Positions 1-19,200 of a stretch of DNA of 64,000 bases are shown here, in pieces. The first letter of the stretch is position 1. Each line of letters begins with the position of its first letter. The DNA comes from Antedon mediterranea (taxonomy: Eukaryota; Echinodermata; Crinoidea; Comatulida; Antedonidae). The position numbers were made by a program, and so were the translations under genes. The notes below the pieces were generated by a model. It had not been told where the DNA came from, made no database searches, and worked only from the letters and a program-made list of their open reading frames with translations. The stretch covers positions 19,078,288 through 19,142,287 of the forward strand of contig NC_092676.1 in NCBI RefSeq assembly GCF_964355755.1. Direction: 5' to 3'.

Positions 1-6269
<6,269 letters not shown>

Positions 6270-7218
6270 AAAAAACACTAACATATTCTTATCATTGTAA
6301 AAAACATGACCGGCAAACTTTACTTATTCATATTTCAACAAATAGCAACTGAATGGTTTTTTTTGTAAAGAATGTTATTTCTCATAAAAAAGATAATTTT
6401 CTTTATAAAGCATTTTTATCAGAATTGTTTTAAACTACATTTTTAACCAAAAAATTGTTTTTTATTGTTTTTAATTTCATAATCTTTATTTGAAAATGAT
6501 ATTGTTGTTTTACTGTCAGGGTAAAAACAAATTTAGTTTTAATAAGATCTTATGTACTGTATATATATAAAAAGTGTTTAATTTTTGTTTAGAAGTTAAC
6601 TGTTGATAATATAAAATGTACATTATGCTTATTGTGTCTAGTGTTTTATTATTTTAATAAGTATTTAGTTCTCAGAAACATAAAATTATGGCAAACATGT
6701 GGCGATTTTATTGTATTATGGTCTAACTGCTTGGCAACTCAACCCAGAGACATACAGTATATAGCTTTTCTGCCTCTATACTATTGTGTTAACTACCATC
6801 AACTGGCCAGCCTACCACATAATACTGAAGCATCTTCTATAATTCTTCACACAAAAAAAAACAACAAAACATAATTACATCTATTATACATTTATTCTAT
6901 TAGTAACTCTCAGTGTATCTAGGCAATTTCTTTCGACAGAGCAGGCACATTCCATTACTTAATAAATGTAACATATGACGCTGTATCATAGAACTTTCCA
7001 AAGACACTGAACAAATTAATATACAGTTTGGAGAATCGTACGATTCTATATTGTACAGATATGTTTACAAATTCTATCTATTTACACAATAATATTTTAA
7101 CATTCCAGATGTACAGCAACAGTATATATTTTATTTGATAAGCTGCATTGGCATAAGAAGAAACCAAAGCGATACTTTATATATGAAACGCAACATAATT
7201 TTTACAAATTTGTCCTGC

Positions 7219-7559
7219 TTAAAGATGTATTGTCCCACTGAAAAATTTTTTTTTTTTCTAAATTTTTGGTTGAATATGCCATTTTAATGTCACATAATAG
7301 TTATCCACTTTGACCAAAAATTGGATCGAAAAGAAATTTATTTATTTGAAAAAAACGTAAAGAAAAATAGTCAAATTGGCTGCCAGCCAATAGGTTTTTT
7401 TGTTGAATTTAACCATTTATTTTCTCATTTTATAAGTGAAAACGGATGTTTTTTCCAAGTTTTCTACTGAAGTGATTAACGTTATTAAAACTACAAAATA
7501 ACCTATTCAAAGTCTGATTTAATTAATCTTCATGTTTTTGGGGGACAATACATCTTTAA
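7219..7559 (+). mobile_element. MITE family B, copy 3 (best preserved)
   Basis: It starts TTAAAGATGTATTGTCCCAC and ends GGGGGACAATACATCTTTAA, so the terminal inverted repeat and TTAA edges are clear. It is about 340 bp, with the same internal body as the other copies and no ORF. Confidence 0.8.
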
Positions 7560-7718
7560 ATAAATTGGCATTAAATACCAAAATTAGAGGGACGGACACT
7601 TGGAGAGCGCAAACCTAAATATTCAAACAGCATTAAATACCAAAACTAGAAGAGCACTCAGAGAGCACAAACCTCTGCCTATAGGCACATAGGTTTCCAT
7701 ACAGCTATAAAACTATCC

Positions 7719-7929
7719 TTTACAATTTTATGAAATCGGACAATAACTTCTTGAGTAATCCTTACAATTTTATGAAATCGGACAATAACTTCTTGAGTAA
7801 TCCTTACAATTTTATGAAATCGGACAATAACTTCTTGAGTAATCCTTACAATTTTATGAAATCGGACAATAACTTCTTGAGTAATCCTTACAATTTTATG
7901 AAATCGGACAATAACTTCTTGAGTAATCC
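7719..7929. repeat. 42-bp minisatellite, 5 copies
   Basis: Five essentially identical units contain TTTTATGAAATCGGACAATA and CTTCTTGAGTAATCC. Because 42 is divisible by three and the unit lacks stops in some frames, both strands show apparent repetitive ORFs of 70-100 codons. These are by-products of the repeat. Confidence 0.95.
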
Positions 7930-9924
7930 TGCTAACTAAAACTATATAGAAAAAAACAAGCATATAAACACGCGTGATCAAGCACATAAACTCTGGCCGA
8001 GGTAATCATATGTTGAACTTGCATTTACTATTTAAATATTTCTATGGTGTTATAATATAACCAGAATAATTGATATTACTGTACGTCATTTCTGAACAAA
8101 CATACACACAGATGAGGTATAACATTAAGGGAGGTAATAAATTCATTCAGACATATTAACATTTATGTAAATAGACCATAGAGAATCATAGAACCTTTAT
8201 CTGCATATTAACCTAAAAGGAACTTTCCATAGAAGATTTCAGAATGATATGAAATTAATACAATGTACACATTTACATAACATTAACAATTATTATATAA
8301 TTGTAAACAGCACATTTGTATACAGTATATACAAAAAGATAAATTTTTATTTAATATTTACAATGATATCGGTTATGTTTAAAATAAAGTCATGTTTTAA
8401 TTTAGTCACAAAAAAATTCAAGTTGGCATGCTTTTGATGATACTGGCCACCTAAAAACAACCTACTTTACACAGGGAGTTGTAATTAACAACTCACTGCT
8501 TTACATAAACATAAATATCCCTCTAGGTCATGGTAAAAAGGTTACAATAAAATGCATATCTACAGGAGATCACACAAAATGCTATTAGTTTAATTTATCA
8601 TGACTAAAATAAAACACAACACATTTCATCATTCACCATTAAACCAAGTGGCTGGAATTATTATTTTACACCAATTAAATTCTTTATACACAAGCACCAC
8701 TTAAATAATTGTAATTGTAAAAAATATTAATACCAGTTTGCCTGCATAAAATTATTTATAATTCCTTTCTATGGATAAATATTTAGGAATATTTTTTATA
8801 GTTTTCGCATTCATATTTTTAATTGTAAAAAATTATTTACGAACATTTTATTTCACAAAAATATCTACCATTTGAATTATTTATCTATTACGCGACTATT
8901 GCGTTTTTACCTAAGAGAATGTACTAACTCAAGCATAGCCCCACTAAAGGTAAGATTTTTAAAATGTAGTGATCACATGATAGGCACCTTTAACCACTCT
9001 TAAATGATTACCTAACTATATATTACTGTATTATCTTACTTACATGCATCATTTAACAAGATGCAGTTCGATATTGATATGTTGCTCATTTGCATAATTT
9101 AATCGACTTTCACACTTTGTTTGGTCATGTTAAAACTTTATCAAGGAACGCTTCAATTATTTCTTGACGCAATATTTTTGACAGATTGTAAAATATTATA
9201 TCTAAAATAATAAATTGAAATCATTTTTCTATTTTGATGGAAATAAAATTGATGCAGTAGATATTTCAGTCCGTTTCCTTCCAGAGACACCATCATATCC
9301 TATCGCCATCATTCTTAATAATCATTTTTCTCTTCTTTGGTATCAATATTACAACACCCCCACCCCCCCCACAAATCACCTCATTTGTCAAGTAAAAAAT
9401 TTTAAAAACAAAAAATATTAAAAATGTGTATACTGGCCTCCAGATCATATTTTAATAATTATATGTTTGGTTTAAAATTGCATTGTCTCTTAATGCCCAT
9501 CTATAATAAATAATATACTTATTATTTTATATACACAGTTTTACATGACAAACATCTTTTGTTCCACGTAACAAAACAATATACTACTAACTCTTTTGTA
9601 TTGAACACAGAAAGGTATTGGATAATTCCTTACCTCCACCGAATGTTAGCATACCTACTGGTTTAAATACATGTAATATTACTTTTGTTTAAACAATTTC
9701 ATCAGCTGTCTGGTAATAATCTAGTTAGCACAACGGCAGCCATTATCAAAAAATAAATTATAAAAATACTACTGAGCAAAAACAGAGCAAATAAATACAT
9801 CTAAACTGTTTAGTTTAATTCAAATAAAAATATTTTATAAATAAATTGCATTTGAAAAAAAGTATTTGAATAAAAATAAAAATTACAGCTGCATAAAATA
9901 TTGAAATATGGACTAATAATAAGT

Positions 9925-10110
9925 TATGTACTGCGTTTTATAAAGCAGACTCTTCGCTAAACTGACCAATAAGTGATTGCGTTTTATAAAGCAGACTTAT
10001 GTCAAACTGGCCATAGGTGACTGCGTTTTATAAAGCAGACTTATGTCAAACTGACCAATAGGTGACTGCATTTTATAAAGCAGACACTTGAACAATTAAA
10101 ATAATTTGAA
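9925..10110. repeat. ~45-bp tandem repeat, 4 copies, in presumed PNPLA2 3' UTR
   Basis: The motif TGCGTTTTATAAAGCAGAC recurs at about 9932, 9978, 10022 and 10067 with intervening AAACTGACCAATAGGTGA. A partly inverted degenerate copy follows (TTCTATAAAATGCAGTC near 10131). It lies 100-290 bp past the PNPLA2 stop codon, so it is probably transcribed. Confidence 0.85.
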
Positions 10111-10210
10111 TACATTTTGTAAAGTAGACGTTCTATAAAATGCAGTCGCTTACTGAAATTTGTGATATATACATTATAAGTTTGAGTTTAGCCGATTAAA
10201 TTCTACGCCC

Positions 10211-13200
10211 TTACACTTCTTGCACACTTATGTGCGACTCTTTGGTTTCGTGATTTACAATTTGATTAACATGTAAGTAATGGCATTCAGCTGCACTTTC
10301 TGTTACATTCGCCAACTTAATTGTATAATCAAACGTGTCTTGCGCATTCCGCCGCGGGACTGGTGCTACGCTCGATGGTGATGCAATATCCTCACACATG
10401 TCAAATGAATCAATTACCGAATCTGGTAAATCCGACGCCATTTCCATTTCAAAGTGGAAATTGAAATTGTGAAGCTTCTTCGGCGCCGTAGCTATGTCTA
10501 ATGCCTCTAGACTACAGGTGTCGCAGTCGGTGATTGCAGAAGCGTGTCCAACGGACGTCATCGGGTAGCCTGCCAAGGGCTTAAGAAGGTCTTCAGTGAC
10601 CGCCAATTGACATGAAAATCTAAAAATATTTACCATAGTGCTTTTAGAATTATTTAATAAATTAATAAAGTGAAACAAAGCATAGGCACACTTAAATGCA
10701 AAGATTTTCATTTTTTTATACTTATAATAAATAAAATGAAATATCAAAAATTTAAAACTTGCTGTGTACTCCCAAATAAAAACGCGAAATAAATAACATA
10801 CAAAAAAATAATAATACAGATTTCTAGAGCGCATCTTGCAACAAATGTGCTCACAGCGCTTTTGAATGCTTATAGTATGCACTCACCTCAGATTAAATGC
10901 ATTATAAAATTGCGAATTTAAAATGGAAAGAATTAGGCATATGATTATGTATAAGCCTGGGCAAAAAGATGAGTTTTTAATAATCTTTTAAAAATCCTTT
11001 AGATTCAACATTTATTGTAGTTTTTTTTTTCAAACAAGGAGACATACTAAATAAATTAGCGGTTATTAATTATCTATCACATGTATCAAAAAGTAGTTCA
11101 TAATTTCATTTTAGCTGTCAAAAGTTCGAGCCTAAGTGCAACACTCCCCACGGGATCCAGCCCTGTTTGATATTTTGGAAGGCTGTAACTATTTACCTGG
11201 CACTGAAGTCATGTCTGCCAGAGTTAAGGTGGTCTATAATATACTTGATGAGACTTCCTAGTCCACACAAGAACCACTGCGAGTCAGCTGGTAAGTACGG
11301 CAACCATTTGGCAAATCTGGGTAAACAAATTTGATTTTAAGTACACTTTTAAAAAATAGTAATAAAATTTCATTTGAATTTATTAAGTAAACAATTGTTC
11401 TTTCTTAACCTTTTGTTGTCAATATTCTTATTTTATAACTATTATCTTGAACGGAAATTATTAGCAGATAAACACACACTTGTCAAGTAACCTTTGTATC
11501 ACAACTTATGTGAATGAAATGGGGTGATTTTGTGGTCAGCATGTTGAAATTATGTCCTACTACTTTATAAACTTCTAACCTTTGACCCCACTCACAATCG
11601 CAGGAAATATGGATACTTGAGTCTGTTAATTATCAACTACCTTGTTTGTATTCTTACATTTAAAAAAAGTAAAAATTACAGCTCATGTTGAAACTAAATT
11701 AAGTAATAATCTAAATGCATATGGTAAAAATATTTATTTTAAAATATATTATATTTATTAACCATTGTTCGTAAAGCTCTATGAAATGCATCCTTAATAA
11801 TTTCAACTGCATAAAAGAAATATTCGTACAGTACATGACAATTTTCTTTACATGAATATAAAGCTCTGTCTACACTATCAAACTTTATGTGACAAAAAAA
11901 ATGTGATATGCCCATATATGGACACGATGACATCGTATATCACTACCATATTTGGACACATCACCCTTTTAGTTGATAAGTGTAGACAGAGCTTAAGACA
12001 CAGTATAATCCTTATATGCACTAGTTCAAGGCAAACAATTCTAATTTTGGATTAATTTCCTAATTGCCTTAGTGTTAATTAATATCATATTTCCTTCATC
12101 AGGTACTGTACAACTACAAGATATAATCTTGTTTTTTAATTTCTATAATTCAATTGGTAGTCCGTACAAAAAAGAGCGACAAAACATAAACTTATCAACT
12201 AGCAATTTTCATAATAAATTATTGCGCAACTGCTGTAGTTAGCAAGCTCTCGTAGGTGTCAGAATGCAATGCCAACGCATTTTAGTGACATGCATTTGTC
12301 ATAAATAATAAATGTGAACACATTAAAAGACAGTAACACGCTATTAATAAATAATATGTCGATTCAGCTGAATTGGCCTCGCTTGAACATTAGGACAGAT
12401 AAATTTACTTAATGTAAATTGACAACTGAATATATTATACTTCTAGTGCTCAAATGTGTGACTTGTTTAATAACTATATTATAATTTAACTCTTTGGTAA
12501 AGTACATTTTGATATCTTTTTTGGTATTTGTCTGTATTAATTAACTATTTGTATGCCTAGTGTATAAACATTATTGACATAATTTCATAAACATCTTCAT
12601 GTCGTACAACTACTCGTAACATTTTTTCTCAACTTTCTATCATCTAAAAGTCGTAGTTAGTCATGCCTCGGGTCACATTCTATGGTCATCGTACAGGTAG
12701 GCTACTACATTAGTACTTCTATGAATGGATGACTAGCCGGTGACAATAACGCTAGTTGGTCATACCCAGTACCGTTTTGATTTTACGATCATTCGGGAAA
12801 CCACCTCACGACAATCGAACAAAACTGCATTGTATTTTATGTTTTATATTAGATTAAAACTAAAACTGTTCCAATGTCGAAGTAAAAATAATATATTCGT
12901 TTATTATTAACAGTTTATTGTTAGTCCAGTTAGTATTTCGACAATAATCATAGAATGTGTTCTGAAACTATTAATTGTAGAAGCAAAGAAATAGGTAATA
13001 ATAACTATTGGAATAAAAACAAACTAAAAACAGTGACTGTTCATAAAAACATTGTAATTTAAAACAAAACTACTACAACAGGTACAAAAACATTGGATTT
13101 TGCTATCTGAAATAAAACTCCTCTCCCTCCATTGGTCTCCAACCACACTCTCCACCTGTCCCCAAACAGTCCACTTGGTCCCCCTCCACTCTCTTCACCA

Positions 13201-16200
13201 GTCCCCAACCATCCTACTGGTCCTCCAGTCACTTTCTGTACTTAACTGGAGTCACAAATGAAATTAATTTGTAACAAGATCTTACCTTACAGAATAGGTT
13301 ATAGCCGTTTCAATTGGTAGAATATACGGTAACGTAAATAATGAAATTGCTTGGTATAATCTATTGTTGTAAATGTAATTCATAAGGCCCTTATTAACTG
13401 CATTACTGGCTTCTTCTAGAGCTGTAAAAATAGATTGGTTATTATATTGATTAGATTTTTTTATAATAAAGTTGTTTAAAGAAAAGCTTTTATTAGCAAT
13501 GACATGACAGCAGAGAATTATGTAAAACATATATTGCTTGCCCTTCATTCATTTCAAAAGTAATTAATACGGTGTCCCATAAGGGTTCTATACTTATTTG
13601 TTTACACCCTGCTCCCTTTAGCAAACATATTTTTATATGCTTAACAACTACTGTAGATCAGGCCTAAACTAGACTAGTAATTATTTTGCTTTTAGATCCT
13701 TATTCTTACCTGCAGTGACCTGAGGTGGCAGCTTCTTGTTAACCTTCAAATGATGCGTATGTTTTTGGCAATCTTCGCAATGATGCGTAGCATCCCCGTC
13801 TACCTCGTCATCTTCCTCCTCGCTAAAGAAGTCATCATTCGACCACTCCATCCACGATTCTTCTTTCTCGCAGATATCCGGCAGATCCCGCCCTAGAAAC
13901 TCTCGTAGAATAGCCAATTCATTATTGTTCACAGTGTCCGAATCTCTGGAAAAAAGTCTTCTCTTTGGCGATTTAGATTGTTTAATCTGTTCCTTCTCAT
14001 CTAAATCTTCTTGCGTTTGGTTTAGTTTATGACCAGTAGTCAAGTTAGCGATGTTAGGCGTTGATGCATTCCGCGGGAGAGATTGATGCAGTTTGCGAAG
14101 TTCCTTTTGTTGCTGAGTGCTAATATCTAATGATGGCACAGATGCTGATCTGTAGTACTGTATATGCTTGTTACATGGAATTATAGCTGAAAAAAAAAAA
14201 CATTATATTGTTTACTATAGAATTAAAACTTGTTTTCATAAAGTAGAAAACTGTTCAAATTACTCATTGAATTGGAAGATGATTACGAATGTAAGCTGAT
14301 GCTATTGATTCGTGCAAACCAATTTGCCTAGTGGAAAACAGGCTTACAGTATGATCAATCCTTTCCTAAATTGATTGGTGACAGTGGCTTAGGCTGCTTT
14401 TGTGCTTTCCTGGCAGCTAGTTAATTTTATATTTTCTTGCCTTGCATCGTGTTTGTTTAATTTGTTGATTTGTATTATATTTTCTAATAACAACAATAAA
14501 TCCATGAACTATACTAGGCTGTACTACTGTCGTATTTTCCTACTAATACTATAGAGTAATTTTGTAATAGAAAAACACTGTAGCATAGGGAAACAAAATT
14601 AATATGAACAGTATTTCAAATCCACCCCAAGTATATATCTTGAAAATGAGGAAAGATTAATGAACAGCTCCAGTGAACATCTATTGAAAATCAATTGTTG
14701 TACTGGCTATTCACACTTTACAACAGTTGGCTACACTACTGTAGCATCACACAACAACCTGTCTAGAATGCATTATTGTATATTATATAACACCTATATA
14801 AATTCCTGTCATTTGATTGGACGAATGTGGGTCACATGGCGTGCAATAGTACGCACTATTCAACGATCGTTAAATAGTACTTTTTGAAACATTTTTGTGT
14901 ACGAAAAAAAAACGTCTAGATGTTATATAAAACAAATAATGAATGTTTTGTATTCGTGTAATGGTACAAATAATGGCACTTGGTGAATGATGAAAGGTTA
15001 TATCAACTCGGCTTTGCCTCGTTGATATAACCTTTCATCATTCACCTCGTGCCATTATTTGTACCATTGCACTCATAAACATTCATTATTTGTATACTAT
15101 AGGGCTTTTTAACTCACAAATACTTAATGATTGTGTCTTAATTAACATTTATACAAAGTTTCAGGGTTTTTAATTTCAAAGACAAAGAAAACTAATTTTA
15201 AAAACTTTGTTCTGTCACTGGAGAAATTTGTGCCTCCTGCCTTTTGACAGCCAAAATTAAAATGAACCACATTTTCAATAGAATATTTTATGTTGGCGCT
15301 CCCCTGTAATCCTATACATTAAATGACATTTAATAATATTCTGTATGGTATTTATGTACGATATTAAACATGTTTATTATAAATGACGATATTAAAGGCA
15401 TGTTTATATTATGGTATTATTAAAGACATGTTTATATTATACGGTAATTAAATTCATCTTAATGGTTTAAACACATCTAGAAATGTGTGTAGGCTGTATT
15501 TCAATGCCGATCGATCAACAAGCAGAAACCATCCATGCATATAAATATATGATCATTAGATTAAATGTTCCAATCTATAACATGATAATTGCTATCTATA
15601 TTTACTGGCTAATTTATTTATCAAAAGAAGACTTGTGCAATGATATTGATGAATTACCCTAGAAGGAAAATAAGATTTCATCCATGAATTACTGCTATTA
15701 ATATTAGATACCACAATTTAATGATTTTATGGTTTAATTATGGTATTTTATGTTACATTCTTCTTAATAGTAAAAGTTTCATACAGTTTTTTGTTTTTTT
15801 CCCTCTCCTATCTATGTGTAAACAATTCTTAAAATGTCTTTCGTGAACTACAGAGGCAATAAGTTTGATCTGCATCCAGATTTCGTTATGAAAATTTGAG
15901 AAAATGTTTAAAAAAATGAATAGGTTTCTTCTGCTTGAGGTTATTATATATTCTAGGCTAGGGAAACTTGTATCAAATCTGACCCCTAATTGTATTAATT
16001 AGAAATGCATGCTTTGTATAGGATTTAAAAAGGCTAAAAATTGGTGAAAAAGAGACTAATCCTAACGACTTTGTTTCGGACATTGTACAGAGTATTTCTG
16101 TCATGTCAGAAATAGTAGGGATAAATTTGTTGGATTTACTGTATTTTTAAAATTTGGAAAATATTTTTATGTTCGTAAACTTTTATTACACCATGTAGCT

Positions 16201-19200
16201 GATATCTATTTTATGAGATCTCCTTGCATTGTTTGCCTTCTATTCTAAGTGGCTTTTCAACTTATTCATTGATATAGTTGTTATTATACTGACTGTTGTC
16301 ATTGTTTTCTAGATTATCATTCTTTACTGTCATTATGTTTTATCTGATGATAATGACATGACAATGGTATTTTGCTTTTGAAACAGAACATGTTGGTTAG
16401 ATTTTTTTCTAGAATTTGAATAAATCTTTATAACAGAGAAGTGTGCTTTTATTATTATCAGTTATATGGCTAAATCACATCGACCATCAGATACATTGCA
16501 TTGCGTTGCTCACTAATAATTGTTTTGTTTTTTGCCAGGCATAACCATGACAAATCCATTCACTATCCATCTTAAATGTGGCAAACATATAGACAAGATG
16601 TTCTAATATAAACAAAGTCGTATTACAAGTCTTTGGGAGTGGAGTAAATTGTCATTAAAAAACATTCTGACTCTGAGGACTCGAACCCTGGACCCTTGGA
16701 TTGGTAGCCAAGCATAATTCATAACCACCAAACCATAACTTCACTCCAGTAATCCACCACTTCTGAAAATAAAAAGTCTGAAATAAAAGTTCACTTACTA
16801 TTTTTTTGTAAATATGTTAGTGTGTCGTCAAAGCCTTGTTGGCACATCTTTCGAAGGATCTCTGGATCAGGAGGAAAGAGCGCCCTCGATAAGCGATATA
16901 AATTACTCGGTGTTATCTGAATGTAAGTGTTTGATAGAGACACCTGGAGGTAGCTACTAAAATCATCAGAGGGCGGACATATATCACTTTCACCAGAGAA
17001 CGGTGAAACAGTAATGGTTCCTTCACCAAGAGACGGCAGGTTGTCACTTATACCACCATCAACATATTTCTAAAGTAATATAAAATAATAAAATTTGTTA
17101 AGCACACATATCCATTGTTTGAAGGCTTGCATGGCGAAATCAAATATTTATATTTTAAAGTTTGCGGCACCATGTATATTTAGTTAGTGAAAAGAACTGT
17201 CAAGTTTCTGGATATTTCACACAATCCACCAAAGTTCTCAAGGCGCAATTTAAGGTGAAAAAGTTTAATACAGTAATTTCTCATTTCAGTCTAAAATTAT
17301 TTTTTTTATAAATATCTTGGCGAGTCCTGATTGTTATTTTAACAATATGTATTATGACATTGGCGCCGCTGTCAAGGTTTTCAAACAACAGGCAAAAAAA
17401 AAACAAAAAAAAAGAGAACAATGGTATTCAAGAGGTCACTTTCAACATCTTCCACTGATTATATTTATCATAAAACAATCAAACAACTACAATAGGCCAT
17501 TGTTAATTTTCACTACTGAGTACACATGATATAATTTTTCAATCCTAAAGGTACTTACCACGCCTTTATATGATGGTGGGATGATTCCAGAGTAAAACGG
17601 AATAAACGCACTACATAGTAATACCTAGAATATTGTAAAGAAAATTGTGTTAACTGTTAATATACAAAATTATCGACAGTTTTAGGGGTTTTGTTTTAGA
17701 CAATGGGTTGCCTTATCAGGAAATCAATTATCATTATGAGTATTGTGTTACTTAATTGTTTAGTTTATAAAATATAAAATTACGGACAGTTAGGTTTTTT
17801 TTTCTTCGAAGGGCAGAATTACCGTACCTCCCAATGATTTATAGTTTTTAGATAACTAATAGTTTTTGGGGACATACTACAATTGGTATTGTGGCACAGT
17901 AAAAAATCTTATGGAAAAGTAGGGGTATAACCCGGTGTAAAATGTCTTTCACACCTGTTCAGGCACAGTTCCGGACCGGCTCTCCATGTGACTATGCGCC
18001 AATCGATATGCGCATAGCCTCGTGAAAACAAAACATTGACGTTCCATTTGATTTGTTGGCCCCGAAACTGTGCCGGCACAGGTGTGAATTAAAGACCCTT
18101 ATGTTCACCTCAGCCCCTGTCATTTTGTGGACAGATGAATGAGTGCCAATTGATTGATTTTTGATCATTTTCGAAAAGCACTATATTATAGAACACACCA
18201 ACCTGTATCAGGTCTTCATTGCTTTCAAACTCTGATATGATTACATTTTTCCGATTGGATAATCTAGTCAGTGAGATGAATATTCTGCCAGAAACCTTCT
18301 TGTAAGCATCATCTGGCAGCACCCGCAGTAGACCATCTTTGAGGATTTTCTGTACATTAAAGCTAGGATGCAATGGACCCAGTGTTCTGGAACGAGCCTG
18401 CCTTGCCATGTTTAAAACATCTTGCGTTATAGAACCTAAAACAGGAAAAAGTCCCCTAATTAGATTTAAGTTTATCACTGTAGGTAAAAGTTGAGACAGC
18501 ATTCTGATTGTCTATATATACTGTACTGTAGGTCAATTTCTGTTGAGTGCATATTGAGTTCACAATCATATGAGGACATGTCTGCATAATTACGCTTACA
18601 GACATGTCAGTTGTCCTCAGTGTAAACTTTATTATTATACAGTCAAGGCTCATTGTACTCATACTGTTCAGTATGATCCTGGTGGTGTACCACAGTAGAC
18701 AAGATCAGGCGCCCAGAACATCATAGTTTTAAATTTCGATTCAATAATTTCCCTCCAAATACAGTACTATAATTAGCACTGACGAAGGTAGTGTTAACCG
18801 AAAACTATTCTTTCTGGCTTTTTTAACTTCATAGTTTGATTTTGCTTTTTTTCTCCATTGAGATCCAGCCACAGCATTTTTGCCTTTGAATACTAATATT
18901 ATATCAAAATAATATAATAGGTTTTGTCACTGTCAGTGTCAGGTCATGAACTGATAATATCACCTCATTATTGTAGGCAATACCTTTTTAAAAATAATTG
19001 TTATCTAACATCACACCATCATGAACAATGTTGATGATATAAATTATCCTAAGTAATATAATAATGATATCTATCTGTTCTTGTTAAAATTATCTTCTGT
19101 ACATAAAAGAAATCAAAAGCAAACACTTTTAGTATGTAGGCCTAAAATTAATTTATTGCAAGGTCATGTCATTGTCAGACAATATTCCTATCTGTATGAT

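Larger units (their letters stand above)
6270..10210. other. Intergenic region between ROPN1L and PNPLA2 (convergent 3' ends)
   Basis: No coding exon is recognised. It holds the 3' UTRs of the two convergent genes, MITE B copy 3 and two minisatellites, described separately. Several AATAAA-like hexamers occur on both strands, but none can be singled out as the functional poly(A) signal. Confidence 0.5.

Noticed and set aside
10620-10882. Upstream extension of the last PNPLA2 exon to Met at 10882
   Set aside because: The frame stays open through the intron, but an acceptor at 10621-10620 and family homology place the exon start at 10619. The upstream part is AT-rich intron.
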